Positions 25,379 to 34,968 are shown, counted from the stretch's first letter. The stretch is DNA of 44,896 bases from an uncultured Bacilli bacterium (GCA_944329425.1 CALVIG010000009.1:1-44896), one strand, 5' to 3'. Notes: generated from the letters alone by a model not told the origin. A program made the numbers and translations.

Positions 25379-25915
25379 TTATATATTAAATTCATACAGT
25401 GTTGCATTTTCTGGTCTAAAAGAAGTAAAATTAGTATTTTTATCATAACCATTTATATTATAATATAACGCTTTTATAAAGGCAAAATGTGATACTATTA
25501 AAATATTTTTATTAGGATATTGTTTTTTTATTTTATCTAAAAATATCTTTGCTCTATCTAAACAATCTTTAATACTTTCTATACCATTATGGGAATCATT
25601 TAACCTATAATCCCAATGTTTGCCAATTAATTCAAAATTTATTTTTTTACCTTCATAATTACCAAAACCCCTTTCCTTAAGCAAATCATCATATATAATT
25701 TTCAATTTATTTCCTACCAATATTTCAGCGGTTTGCTTAGCTCTTATTAATGGAGATGAAATACATACATCTATCTTACTTAAATCAAGTTTTGAAGCTA
25801 ATTCTTGTGCTTGCTTAATCCCTTCTTCATTAAGAGAAATATCATTAGATCCCTGAAGAAGGCCTTTTTCGTTCCATTCAGTTTTTCCATGGCGTACAAT
25901 ATATAATTTACTCAT
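25379..25915 (-). CDS. Histidine phosphatase (phosphoglycerate mutase-like)
   Basis: 178 residues. LYIVRHGKTEWNEKGLLQG with the phospho-accepting His, SSPLIRAKQTAEI, KERGFGNYEG and VSHFAFIKAL give all core motifs of the CobC/GpmB branch. It removes phosphate from small metabolites; the substrate is not evident. ATG 25915 follows GGAGGT; the ATG at 25927 is upstream of that SD. It lies just outside attR, so it is probably a core gene. Confidence 0.88.
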   Translation of the reverse strand: MSKLYIVRHGKTEWNEKGLLQGSNDISLNEEGIKQAQELASKLDLSKIDVCISSPLIRAKQTAEILVGNKLKIIYDDLLKERGFGNYEGKKINFELIGKHWDYRLNDSHNGIESIKDCLDRAKIFLDKIKKQYPNKNILIVSHFAFIKALYYNINGYDKNTNFTSFRPENATLYEFNI

Positions 25916-26045
25916 ATAAACCTCCATTTATAATTTCCTTTTAAAATTTTATTTCTTGTTTTAAACTTAATTTTAAAATAAAACATTAATGATAAAGTAA
26001 ATACATCAATAATCAAAAATATTTTTAAAGTTTTATTCATAATTT

Positions 26046-27227
26046 TTATCTATTAATTAACCTAATAAACCAATCATTACATAAGTATAGGTTTAATACG
26101 TAAAAGAAAGACATAATAGAAAGTAATATTACACCCTCATTTTTTATTTCACTTAATATTTTCTTTATTATAAATCCAAATAAAACTACTTCCATGGTTA
26201 AAAACAACATTACTTGTAATCTTAAAACAGTAAATCCAAATTTATCTATGTATAAATACATTCTGTAATATGAGTTAAATATTAAAATGATAGAAAATGA
26301 TATTAATAAAAATATTAAATTTCTTACTATCTTATTTTCTTTAATACCATTTGTTTTATACATCAAAAACGAAATAATAGAAAAGTTTATTAAAGTAACA
26401 AATAAAAGTTGGAAGAAACCTTCTCTTGCATAACTAGAATATATATAGCCTTTAGGTAATTGTAAAAAATTACCACATAGTTTTGATATTTCTGAAATTA
26501 AGAATAATACAAATACAAAGTTAATAACTGATAATACCGTAATTATAATGGTATTATCTATTTTCTTTAACCCAACTTCTTTCATTTTGATATCTTTGTT
26601 TTTATAAACGTTTATAGATATACTAAACATTATAATAAACCAAATTATAAACAATATAATATTACTAATATCTAAGTTGAAAGATATAGAAAACTTATCT
26701 AAAAAGGCATCAAAGTAATCATCTGCACTCGTAAGCAACAATAATATAACAAATGATATACCAGCACCAATAGCTAAACCTAATATAACGTTTACTATTT
26801 TTTTATTTTTTTCTTTTGTTATACTTGGTTTTAAATATTTTAAATTACTAAATATTTTATCTGGAAATAACTTAAACATTAAAGATATGTTATTAACTGA
26901 TATTTTATAGTTTTTATTAACTAGTAAAAACAAGAATATAGATACTAATACAAATAACACTATGACGTTTAAAAACTTATTAGAAGCATCAATTTTAATA
27001 ATTGGATCACTAATTAAAATAAGTGTTATCGGAATTAGTATAAAATATGCTTTTTTATTTATAAATTTATTTTCTTTATATATTATAATATTACTTATTA
27101 TTAAAAAGCTAAAAGGTATAACAATACTTTTTAAATACCAATTTATATTTAAATTATGAAAGAATACTATTATTATTGCTGCTAATATTGGTACTAAAAC
27201 GTTTTCTTTGGTTACTTTATTTTCCAT
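26046..27227 (-). CDS. DUF4173-type multi-pass membrane protein
   Basis: 393 residues with about ten membrane helices. Conserved blocks SSYAREGFFQLLFVTLINF and YYRMYLYIDKFGFTVLRLQV are the marks of the DUF4153/DUF4173 family, whose biochemical role is unknown. ATG 27227 follows GAGGTGAT. It starts 1 bp after the stop of a small XRE regulator gene, which itself follows a DUF2975 gene, giving a three-gene unit. Confidence 0.85.
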   Translation of the reverse strand: MENKVTKENVLVPILAAIIIVFFHNLNINWYLKSIVIPFSFLIISNIIIYKENKFINKKAYFILIPITLILISDPIIKIDASNKFLNVIVLFVLVSIFLFLLVNKNYKISVNNISLMFKLFPDKIFSNLKYLKPSITKEKNKKIVNVILGLAIGAGISFVILLLLTSADDYFDAFLDKFSISFNLDISNIILFIIWFIIMFSISINVYKNKDIKMKEVGLKKIDNTIIITVLSVINFVFVLFLISEISKLCGNFLQLPKGYIYSSYAREGFFQLLFVTLINFSIISFLMYKTNGIKENKIVRNLIFLLISFSIILIFNSYYRMYLYIDKFGFTVLRLQVMLFLTMEVVLFGFIIKKILSEIKNEGVILLSIMSFFYVLNLYLCNDWFIRLINR

Positions 27228-27228
27228 G

Positions 27229-27432
27229 TTAATCACCTCTATATTCTAATATATCACTAGGCTGACAATCCAAAGCCTTACATATTGCCTCTAAGGTAGA
27301 AAACCTAATAGCCTTAGCTTTATTGGTTTTTAATATCGATAAGTTCGTTGTGGTAATACCAGTTTTTTCACTTAATTCATTAAGTGACATCTTCCTTTTT
27401 GCCATCATTACATCTAAATTAACTATTATCAT
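27229..27432 (-). CDS. Small XRE-family (YozG-like) regulator
   Basis: 67 residues, a bare helix-turn-helix: MSLNELSEKTGITTTNLSIL, then FSTLEAICKALDCQPSDILEY. This size and the neighbour DUF2975 match the common DUF2975-YozG pair, in which the regulator probably controls its own operon. ATG 27432 follows AGGTGAT. Confidence 0.9.
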   Translation of the reverse strand: MIIVNLDVMMAKRKMSLNELSEKTGITTTNLSILKTNKAKAIRFSTLEAICKALDCQPSDILEYRGD

Positions 27433-27441
27433 ATTTATCAC

Positions 27442-27894
27442 CTACACCGTTAAATCCACTTCGTTTTTATAACAAATAGCAGCTTTTATAACCTCCGCTA
27501 ATAAATAAAAACTAAGTGATACTAAAAAGCATAAAAGCGCTACGACAAATGATAATAAAGTTGGAATAAAAATTGATTTTATAATAACTATTAAAAACAA
27601 AATCATGAACATAACCGCCATTACCTTTAAAGCATTTTCTATTTCCTTTCTAAAAGGGCTTTGTTTATAAATAACGTTAAATAAACCTATTAATTTATAA
27701 ACTATAAACAAACAAATGACGTAACATAAATAAAATGCTGACCTGTACAAAACGGTGTGTTTAGCAAATGCTTCTACACTTGAATCTTTGAAAAAATCAT
27801 ACAAAAAAGGAAGAAACATCAAGCAAACAACCCCAACCAATAAAATAACTACTAATATAATTGATATTACCTTAGCAATAATACTTTTTTTCAT
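27442..27894 (-). CDS. DUF2975 membrane protein
   Basis: 150 residues, four membrane helices (about 9-32, 52-72, 91-113, 116-137), and the SPFRKEIENALKVMAV loop of DUF2975. It forms a pair with the XRE regulator, whose start lies 9 bp after its stop. Function unknown; similar pairs are linked to membrane-state sensing only by inference. ATG 27894 follows GAGGTGA. Confidence 0.82.
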   Translation of the reverse strand: MKKSIIAKVISIILVVILLVGVVCLMFLPFLYDFFKDSSVEAFAKHTVLYRSAFYLCYVICLFIVYKLIGLFNVIYKQSPFRKEIENALKVMAVMFMILFLIVIIKSIFIPTLLSFVVALLCFLVSLSFYLLAEVIKAAICYKNEVDLTV

Positions 27895-28006
27895 AATTTT
27901 CTTCACCTCAATTAAATAATATGTTATTTTTTATCAAATGTCAATACATTTTTATCGATTATCATAAAATATTTAATGTAATAAATTAAACTTAACTATA
28001 AAAATA

Positions 28007-28034
28007 AAAACCGTTATTTAAAATAACGGTTTTA
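28007..28034 (-). terminator. Terminator of the ABC permease gene
   Basis: Stem AAAACCGTTAT/ATAACGGTTTT around a short A/T loop, overlapping the stop at 28032; strong on the minus strand. Confidence 0.8.
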
Positions 28035-30680
28035 TTCTACGCTCTTTAATGATTCTATCATGTCTATTTTCTTTAAAGAATAATGAGTAATTATAATTAC
28101 TATCACGGTAAATATAATGGTAATTAAAGATGAAATTATAAAACTTACTACGTTAATATGACGAATAAACCTAACCATTTCTATTTCCACGGTATCTATT
28201 ATTATGTTTGTTAAGAAAATACCAAACACAAGTCCGAATAGTATACCTATTATGGTTAAAATCATCGTTTCTTTATTGATGTAATCATCAACTTCTTTAT
28301 CGGTAAAACCTAATACTTTAAGGGTTGCTATTTCTCTTTTTCTTTCGCTTATGTTTATGTAAGATAAATTATATAATACAACGAACGATAAACAAGCTGA
28401 TAAAACGATAAGTATTAAAACAACACTATCTAGCGATTTTAACATTCCATCAATGGTTCTTATCGTTGAATTAATCGAAATAACCGTCATTACCGTGTTA
28501 CTTTCTAGTAATTCTTCTTTTAGTTTATTTTCATTCTTTAGTTTATTAACATTAACGAAAGATACGTTAGTACTATACTCTCCAAAATTATTTTCATAAG
28601 TCTCTTTATTTAAGAAAACGTAATGGCCAACGTAGTTTTCACATACACCAGAGATTTTAAAGGTATGTGGTACTCCGTTTGAATCCTTAAAAGTAAGTTC
28701 ATCACCCTTTTTACTACCAGTTAAATCTGCTAACTTATCAGTTATTATTATTTCGTTATCCTTTAAATTTAATGATTTACCTGTTTCTAAATCTCGTAAT
28801 TCAAGTATGTTAGATAAATCTTTTTCGTTTTCTGGAACGAAAATATTAATGCTATAACCATTAGATGAACCAGTAATAACCCTAGTATTAACATGGTTTT
28901 TAATAAGGTCGTTATCTAGCAAATTATCTATGTCACTATTACTTGCTTCTTCATTTATATAAACCATGTCAGTATACTTAAATACTTTGCCATACTGATA
29001 AGATGGTATGTTAACAATTGAATCTCTTATTCCAAAACCAGTAAGCATAAGACCAGTACATCCCATTATACCAACGATTGTCATTATTACCCTATTTTTG
29101 TCTCTAAAAATATTTCTAACTATTACCTTATTAGAAAACTTTAAACGTTTCCAAATGAAAGGAATTCTTTCAAGTAATACCCTTTTACCATTAGCAGGAG
29201 CCTTAGGCCTCATTAATTCAGAAGGTTTTTCTTTAACAACTTTTCTTATTGTTAGTAGGGTTGTACCGCATATGCAAACAAATGCAATTAAAACTCCAAT
29301 TATAATGTAGGTAAAATCATAATTTAAGGAAAAATTTGGTATATCGAAAATTATCTTATATATGTTCCAAATATATTGTGGTAAGAAAAACATCCCTAAT
29401 ATTGAACCTAATAAACTTCCTGATAAAGTTGCTATACCTGAATATAATAAGTATTTTTTTCTAATGTGTTTATTATTAAAACCTAAAGATTTTAACGTTC
29501 CTATTTGAAGTCTATCATCTTCAACCATCCTAGACATAGATATTAAACTAATTAAAATAGCTACCACAAAGAAAATAGTTGGAAACACCTTAGATAAATT
29601 AGCAATACTATCACTATCATTAATAAATTCGGAATAATTACTATCATCTAGCCTGTTATACGTATATATTTCACAGCTAGGTATTTCTTCTAAGCTCTTT
29701 TTAGCATCGTTTATTTTATTTTCAAATAATGTTTTAGCATTATAATATTCTTTTATACTATCATTGTATAAATTTAAACCATCATTATAACTTATTACTC
29801 CGTTATTATATTGTGATAATCCATTTTGATATTCATTATAAGAATACACATACTGGTTATAAGAATCATTATACTTACTTAACATGTCATTATATAAATT
29901 TAAACCATTTTCATACTCGTTTTTAGCATTCTGAATTGTTTGTAAATAAACACTAAAATCATTAATACTTTCAATGTTATCTTTATAAAAATTTAATATT
30001 CCAATAATTTTATCATAATTAGGGATATCCTTTGGAATAACATTAATTATCATTTCAATGTTATTAGGGTCAGTTAAATAATCATTTTCTATGAAATAAG
30101 ATATCCCGTTTATTAATTTTACGATAAGCTCATAATTTGGGGAATCACTAGGAATGTTGTTTATAATTTCATCCTTGGTAACATCACCTTTTATAAGATC
30201 AATTATTTCATCATCAAGACCCAAATCATATACTTCATCAATTAATTTTATTATGTCATCATAATTTTCTAAATCAGTCGGGACTAAACTTACGATAATT
30301 GGTTTGGTAACTTCTTCATCATATAAATTATTATTTAAATTCATTAATTCATCATAAGTTAAATTATAAGGTGCTAATTTATTATTAACTTCATTAATAG
30401 CGTTATCAATTTGATTTTTAGAATCTATAAGTTTTAAATTAGAACTATCTAACTCCTTTTTAAAATCATCTAATAATGATTTATTTTTTGATAATTCATT
30501 ACTTGCATTATCTAATTTTAATTTAGTTAACTCAAGCGTTTTTTTAGTTTCATTAAGTTTTGACTTTGAACTATCCAATATGGTTTTAGCGTTATTTAAC
30601 TCATTAATACCTTCTTTTTCATTTTCTAAAATCTCGTTATTAGCTTCGGTATAAATTTCATTATATCTTTGTTCTTGTAA
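28032..30680 (-). CDS. FtsX/MacB-type ABC permease, 3' part of a frameshifted gene
   Basis: The frame is open from about 30680 (start lost; TTG 30578 is the first candidate start and has no clear SD). It encodes a long extracellular helical region with heptad-like Tyr-Asn repeats (for example YNDMLSKYNDSYNQY), then the first FtsX domain (FPTIFFVVAILISLISMSRM, RLQIGTLKSLGF), a second extracellular domain, and the second FtsX domain (REIATLKVLGFTDKEVDDYI). Joined with the 5' part (30626-31414), it makes a normal two-FtsX permease of about 1,125 residues. It would work with the ATPase at 31417-32118 to export or extract a lipid, lipoprotein or peptide; the substrate is unknown. Confidence 0.85.
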   Translation of the reverse strand, partial: LQEQRYNEIYTEANNEILENEKEGINELNNAKTILDSSKSKLNETKKTLELTKLKLDNASNELSKNKSLLDDFKKELDSSNLKLIDSKNQIDNAINEVNNKLAPYNLTYDELMNLNNNLYDEEVTKPIIVSLVPTDLENYDDIIKLIDEVYDLGLDDEIIDLIKGDVTKDEIINNIPSDSPNYELIVKLINGISYFIENDYLTDPNNIEMIINVIPKDIPNYDKIIGILNFYKDNIESINDFSVYLQTIQNAKNEYENGLNLYNDMLSKYNDSYNQYVYSYNEYQNGLSQYNNGVISYNDGLNLYNDSIKEYYNAKTLFENKINDAKKSLEEIPSCEIYTYNRLDDSNYSEFINDSDSIANLSKVFPTIFFVVAILISLISMSRMVEDDRLQIGTLKSLGFNNKHIRKKYLLYSGIATLSGSLLGSILGMFFLPQYIWNIYKIIFDIPNFSLNYDFTYIIIGVLIAFVCICGTTLLTIRKVVKEKPSELMRPKAPANGKRVLLERIPFIWKRLKFSNKVIVRNIFRDKNRVIMTIVGIMGCTGLMLTGFGIRDSIVNIPSYQYGKVFKYTDMVYINEEASNSDIDNLLDNDLIKNHVNTRVITGSSNGYSINIFVPENEKDLSNILELRDLETGKSLNLKDNEIIITDKLADLTGSKKGDELTFKDSNGVPHTFKISGVCENYVGHYVFLNKETYENNFGEYSTNVSFVNVNKLKNENKLKEELLESNTVMTVISINSTIRTIDGMLKSLDSVVLILIVLSACLSFVVLYNLSYINISERKREIATLKVLGFTDKEVDDYINKETMILTIIGILFGLVFGIFLTNIIIDTVEIEMVRFIRHINVVSFIISSLITIIFTVIVIIITHYSLKKIDMIESLKSVE

Positions 30681-31414
30681 TCATTTTTTATATCTTCTAT
30701 TTCATTCAAAGCATTGTCAACTAACTTATTATAATTTTCAGAATTAGTTAACTTTTCTTTCGCACCTTTAACCGTTACGTAAGCTTCAGTATAATAATCT
30801 AAGTTAAAATTATCATTTGGTATGTAAGCATAATAATTTATTTTACCAGTACCTAAATTAGTGTTACCACGATCAGAAGAAGAACTAGCAGCGTTTATGT
30901 ATAATGGACTTTTAACCGTTCCCACTATCTTTAATTTAGTCTTTTTAAAACCATCATCATTAACAATGCTTACATAAGAACCTATTTTTAAATTATTTTT
31001 CTTTAAAAGAGCTTCTTCAACAACTATTTCTCCATTGTTTTTAGGCTTAGTTCCAGAAGTAATTTCAACCATATTAATATCTTCATTTAAGCCTATTAAC
31101 TTGACCACTGATTCATTTTCTCCAGTATTTAACAATACGTCTTTAGAATTAGAACCATATACTTCTTTTACTGAATCTAACTTTTTTATATCTTCTATGT
31201 TCTCATCACTAAAGCCAAGGGTAGATATAAGCTTCACGTCATAATAATTACTATCGTCATAATATTCATCTATTGATTTCATCATACTTGGAGCGGCCAT
31301 ACTTATGCCAACAAATACACCAACACCAAGCATACTCATTACAAGAAGGGATAAAAACCTTTTAAAAGATGATTTTATTTCCCTAAAGCAAGTAGTATTA
31401 ATTCTATTTTTCAT
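30626..31414 (-). CDS. FtsX/MacB-type ABC permease, 5' part of a frameshifted gene
   Basis: 262 residues: N-terminal anchor (FKRFLSLLVMSMLGVGVFVGI) and the first periplasmic-core-like domain, ending out of frame at IPKLITRF. The true continuation (RYNEIYTEANNEIL) begins in another frame at about 30680, so one T has been lost near 30677-30682 on the minus strand (GATTTACAA to GATTACAA). ATG 31414 starts 2 bp after the stop of the ATPase gene. Alone, this part lacks both FtsX domains and would not transport anything. Confidence 0.85.
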   Translation of the reverse strand: MKNRINTTCFREIKSSFKRFLSLLVMSMLGVGVFVGISMAAPSMMKSIDEYYDDSNYYDVKLISTLGFSDENIEDIKKLDSVKEVYGSNSKDVLLNTGENESVVKLIGLNEDINMVEITSGTKPKNNGEIVVEEALLKKNNLKIGSYVSIVNDDGFKKTKLKIVGTVKSPLYINAASSSSDRGNTNLGTGKINYYAYIPNDNFNLDYYTEAYVTVKGAKEKLTNSENYNKLVDNALNEIEDIKNDYKNKDIMKFIPKLITRF

Positions 31415-31416
31415 TA

Positions 31417-32118
31417 TTACCACTCAATTTCATCAATGCTCTTAGGCTTTTTATTTATTACAACATCACTTACGCTACCATTTTTAAATTTAATTATTTT
31501 ATCAGCCATAGGTGCTATAGCAGCGTTATGAGTAATTATTATTACGGTCATTTTTTCTTTTCTTGCGGTTTCTTCCAATAATTTTAATATCTGCTTACCA
31601 GTTTTATAATCTAAAGCTCCGGTAGGCTCATCACACAATAGTAGTTTTGGGTTTTTCGCTATTGCTCTTGCAATTGCAACCCTTTGCTGTTCTCCACCAG
31701 ATAACTGTGAAGGAAAATTATCTATTCTGTTTTTTAAACCAACCTTATTAAGAATGGTTTTAGGATCTAAATGATCCTTACATAATTGAACGGCAAGTTC
31801 CACGTTTTCCAAAGCTGTTAAGTTTTGAACTAAGTTATAAAATTGAAAAACAAACCCTATGTTATTTCTACGGTACAAAATAAGATCCTTATCCTTGTAC
31901 TTAGTAATGTCCTTGCCATCAACAAACACCTTACCACCAGTTACCGTATCCATACCGCCAAGGATGTTTAAACACGTTGTTTTTCCCGCACCAGACGGGC
32001 CTAGAATAACCACTAACTCTCCTTTTTCAATTTCAAATGAGGTTTTATTAAGTGCTTTAATTTCAATTTCCCCCATTTGATATGTCTTATTTACGTTCTT
32101 AAATTCAATATAAGCCAT
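31417..32118 (-). CDS. ABC transporter ATP-binding subunit (MacB/LolD type)
   Basis: 233 residues. Walker [11 protein letters not shown]-loop FVFQFYNL, signature [14 protein letters not shown], Walker [13 protein letters not shown] and the switch His in IIITHN are all intact. The type fits MacB/LolD mechanotransmission transporters, whose partner permease has FtsX domains, as here. ATG 32118 follows GAGGTGAT; the GTG at 32127 is part of that SD. First gene of the two-gene unit. Confidence 0.93.
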   Translation of the reverse strand: MAYIEFKNVNKTYQMGEIEIKALNKTSFEIEKGELVVILGPSGAGKTTCLNILGGMDTVTGGKVFVDGKDITKYKDKDLILYRRNNIGFVFQFYNLVQNLTALENVELAVQLCKDHLDPKTILNKVGLKNRIDNFPSQLSGGEQQRVAIARAIAKNPKLLLCDEPTGALDYKTGKQILKLLEETARKEKMTVIIITHNAAIAPMADKIIKFKNGSVSDVVINKKPKSIDEIEW

Positions 32119-32206
32119 ATATATCACCTCATGTGCAATATATTATATAACAAAATTAAAAAAATATCATCAATAACTCAGTAGATTTAATATTAATTAA
32201 TAATTA

Positions 32207-32235
32207 AAAAAAACAAATAGATAATCTATTTGTTT
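32207..32235 (-). terminator. Terminator of tspO
   Basis: 12-bp inverted repeat (32211-32222 with 32224-32235) with A-tract beyond on the plus strand, so a U-run on the minus transcript; overlaps the stop codon at 32226. Confidence 0.7.
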
Positions 32236-32690
32236 AATAAGTATATTCCTAGGTTTAAGTACGCTGCGAATAACAGCCACAAAACATATGGAATATTAAT
32301 GTACATAGCAATCTTATTAATGTTATAAAACTTAGCTAACATGATTATAACCACTATTAAAAGAATTATTATCCATATGAAAGATAATAGATAAGCTCCA
32401 AACCCAAAGAAAATTAAAGTCCATAGCGAATTTATTACTAATTGAATGGCATAAAGAATTATTCCTTCTTTTTTATCTTTATCATTAGATTGCACGATTA
32501 AATAACAAGAAATGCTCATTAATAAATATAAAATACTCCATACTATTGGGAATAAAACACCTGGCACGTTTATTGGTTTTGAAAGGTCTTTAAAAGTATC
32601 CATGCTATTCATGGTAAGAAAACTAAAAAAGGTTCCAACAATAAAGGTAATTACCGTTATTATTATTAATTTTTTCCAATCTATCCTCAT
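32226..32690 (-). CDS. tspO: TspO/MBR-family membrane protein
   Basis: 154 residues, five membrane helices. Signatures: INVPGVLFPIVWSILYLLM near helix 2, NSLWTLIFFGFGAYLLSF and NIPYVLWLLFAAYLNLGIYL at the end. TspO proteins bind porphyrins and are stress-linked; the bacterial role is not settled. SD GGTGATAT precedes ATG 32690. Confidence 0.92.
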   Translation of the reverse strand: MRIDWKKLIIITVITFIVGTFFSFLTMNSMDTFKDLSKPINVPGVLFPIVWSILYLLMSISCYLIVQSNDKDKKEGIILYAIQLVINSLWTLIFFGFGAYLLSFIWIIILLIVVIIMLAKFYNINKIAMYINIPYVLWLLFAAYLNLGIYLLNK

Positions 32691-32733
32691 TATATCACCA
32701 GTATTATTATACTTTTTTTCTAACTATTTATAC

Positions 32734-33426
32734 TTAACCATAATATTCTTTTAAAAAGTTACAAACTATTTTTTGTGCAATTATAGATGCCTCATCATCG
32801 TATAAATTATATTGTCTTACCGCGTTATTATTAGCATAATTAGATACAACTTTAATTCCTACAAAAGGTATTTTATTCATAAAAGCAAACTGTCCTATGT
32901 TACCACACTCACAATCAACCGCTGCGGCGTCATATTCTATTCTTATACTATTTGATAACCTGTTATTACAAACAAACATGTCTGAAGTTGCAACTAAACC
33001 CTCACAGTAATTAACGCAGTTTTTTTGGCATGCCGTTTTTGCACATTCAACCAAATCTTCGTTTGCTTGATAAATCGCTTTTTTTACTTTTGGTATTTGA
33101 GCAGGCATGTATCCTAAAGGCATAAAATCAACGTCAAACTGTAAAGCGTTTTTAGCTATTACGGCACTTAAAATTTCAACGTTATCAACTATACTACCAG
33201 CACTTCCAAAGCCAAGCAAAACTTTAACTTTATATTTTTCAGTCACGTATCTTAGTGAACTGCCAATATTTACTTTACCATAACCCGTTACCACGAGTAA
33301 AAACCTGTGGTTTTTGTAGTTACACAAATATACTTCGGTCCCGTTAGGGCCATTTTCTTTTGAATATTCAAAATTTTCTAAAAGCTCATTAGCATATGTT
33401 CTTTCAGGTATAATTAACGCTAACAA
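32734..33426 (-). CDS. MTA/SAH nucleosidase-like protein with altered catalytic Asp
   Basis: 230 residues of the nucleoside phosphorylase/nucleosidase fold: VVTGYGKVNIGSSLRY, LGFGSAGSI, QFDVDFMPLGY, ATSDMFV and AAAVDCECGNIGQFAF, where Glu stands in place of the usual VDMES sequence. In MtnN the general acid is the Asp of an SD motif; here the equivalent segment is VKVVSNYANN, with Asn. It may still cut methylthioadenosine or S-adenosylhomocysteine, or may act on another nucleoside. TTG 33426 is the start, 6 nt past GGGAGGTG. The amidase-like gene is divergent, 75 bp away. Confidence 0.8.
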   Translation of the reverse strand: MLALIIPERTYANELLENFEYSKENGPNGTEVYLCNYKNHRFLLVVTGYGKVNIGSSLRYVTEKYKVKVLLGFGSAGSIVDNVEILSAVIAKNALQFDVDFMPLGYMPAQIPKVKKAIYQANEDLVECAKTACQKNCVNYCEGLVATSDMFVCNNRLSNSIRIEYDAAAVDCECGNIGQFAFMNKIPFVGIKVVSNYANNNAVRQYNLYDDEASIIAQKIVCNFLKEYYG

Positions 33427-33501
33427 AATAGCACCTCCCGTATATATATATTAGTTTTATTTCGTTTTTATTTACATAAAGTAATATTAAGGAGGGCTTT
33501 T

Positions 33502-34698
33502 ATGGCTTATAAAGTTGCGATTGATGCTAATGCAGGTGGTACAAATAACGGAAATTCCGCAAACGATATCATCGAAAAAGATTACACCCTTTTAATTTCA
33601 AAATATATATCTGAGCGTTTAAATGATTTAGGAATAGAAAACTTCTTGGTAAGGGATAGTGACGTTACTTTAAGTGATGAACAAAGGGTAAACTTAATCA
33701 AAAATAAATATGGCAACGGAAACAACATAATCGTTATTTCAAACAGGTTAAACAAAGGTGGTTTAAATGGTGCTGAAGTAATGTACCCATTAAGAAATAA
33801 CGATAAACTTGCTTCATCAATTACTAGTAATTTAGAAAACAGTGGGCAAACGGTCTTAAAATACTATCAGTTAAGAAATAGTAGTGATACTTCGTTAGAT
33901 GATGATTATCTAATAAGGAATACCCCTAATAATCAAACCATCGTTATAAACTATGGTTACGTAGATAACGCAAGTGACGCTAACTTTTTAAAAAATAATT
34001 ATGAGAACTTAGGAGAAGCCGTTGTTAAAGCAATTGCTGATTACGCTGGGGTAACATATACTCCAGTTGATATGGAAAATTATTACATAGTTAAAAAGGG
34101 AGACAGTCTTTGGGCTATTGCCAGTAAATATGGGATAAGCGTTGACGAATTAAAAGCAGTTAATAATTTAAAAAGCGATAACTTATCCGTTGGGCAATTA
34201 CTTAAATTACCAACCAAAAGTGAAGATAATAATGATGGTAATACTGATGAAGTCATTTATACGGTGCAAAAAGGAGACAGTCTTTGGGCTATCGCTAGTA
34301 AATATAACGTTAGCGTTGATGACATAAAAAAAGCTAATAACTTGTCTTCAAACCTATTATCAATAGGTCAAAAGCTAACGATACCAGTTATTCCTAACAT
34401 GAACCAAATAACTTACACGGTAAAAAAAGGAGATAGCTTATGGCTAATTGCAAATAAGTATGATACCACTGTTGAGCAAATAAAAAGCACTAATAATTTA
34501 TCTTCAAACCTACTATCAATAGGGCAAGTATTAGTGATACCAAGCTCATCAAATTTCATAACTTACGTGGTAAAAAAAGGGGATAGTCTTTGGTTAATTG
34601 CAAATAAATATAACACGACGGTAAACCAAATAAAAAAATTAAATAACCTATCATCTGATTTGCTATCAATTGGGCAAAAGTTATTAATTCCCGCTTAA
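33502..34698 (+). CDS. Amidase_3-like protein with degenerate active site and four LysM domains
   Basis: 398 residues. Residues 1-190 follow the N-acetylmuramoyl-L-alanine amidase fold, but catalytic marks are changed: DPGHGG is DANAGG, the SIHAN strand is VISNRLN, and the LIEYGF strand with catalytic Glu is VINYGYVDN. Only the Glu in IEKDYTLLI remains. Four LysM domains follow, each starting near YxVxKGDSLW, and these bind peptidoglycan or chitin-like glycans. So this is probably a non-catalytic wall-binding protein. No signal peptide, as with spore-packaged or otherwise released LysM proteins. SD AAGGAGGG is very strong. The truncated amidase at 35422-36563 is its paralogue and keeps the Glu. 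Confidence 0.85.
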   Translation: MAYKVAIDANAGGTNNGNSANDIIEKDYTLLISKYISERLNDLGIENFLVRDSDVTLSDEQRVNLIKNKYGNGNNIIVISNRLNKGGLNGAEVMYPLRNNDKLASSITSNLENSGQTVLKYYQLRNSSDTSLDDDYLIRNTPNNQTIVINYGYVDNASDANFLKNNYENLGEAVVKAIADYAGVTYTPVDMENYYIVKKGDSLWAIASKYGISVDELKAVNNLKSDNLSVGQLLKLPTKSEDNNDGNTDEVIYTVQKGDSLWAIASKYNVSVDDIKKANNLSSNLLSIGQKLTIPVIPNMNQITYTVKKGDSLWLIANKYDTTVEQIKSTNNLSSNLLSIGQVLVIPSSSNFITYVVKKGDSLWLIANKYNTTVNQIKKLNNLSSDLLSIGQKLLIPA

Positions 34699-34748
34699 AA
34701 ATATATTTTAACCATAATTTATGTTATGATATATATAGAGGTGGTTAC

Positions 34749-34931
34749 ATGACTTTCGAAAAACAGTTAAAAGATGCTAAAAAAAAGAAGTTAGAAAACA
34801 GAATAATAAGAGACGTAGTGTTTATTATACTTGGTATAACGTTTTTAATAATTTCTTTTATGAGTGCGTATAACAAGAATAACGAAAAAGAAAATAACAA
34901 TAATAAAATTGACGTTCAAGAAAACAAATAG
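34749..34931 (+). CDS. Small single-pass membrane protein
   Basis: 60 residues: charged N-terminus (MTFEKQLKDAKKKKLENRI), one helix (VVFIILGITFLIISFMSAY) and an Asn/Glu/Lys tail. ATG 34749 follows AGAGGTGG at good distance, which supports it as real. It lies between the LysM protein and the SleB/CwlJ hydrolase, 37 bp before the latter, so it may be co-expressed. No family recognised. Confidence 0.65.
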   Translation: MTFEKQLKDAKKKKLENRIIRDVVFIILGITFLIISFMSAYNKNNEKENNNNKIDVQENK

Positions 34932-34968
34932 TTTTTATCTTATTACATATACTTTATTAGGTGATTAA

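Noticed and set aside
30655-30700. Programmed ribosomal frameshift in the ABC permease
   Set aside because: No slippery heptamer followed by a stable structure was found at the join; a lost base explains it more simply.
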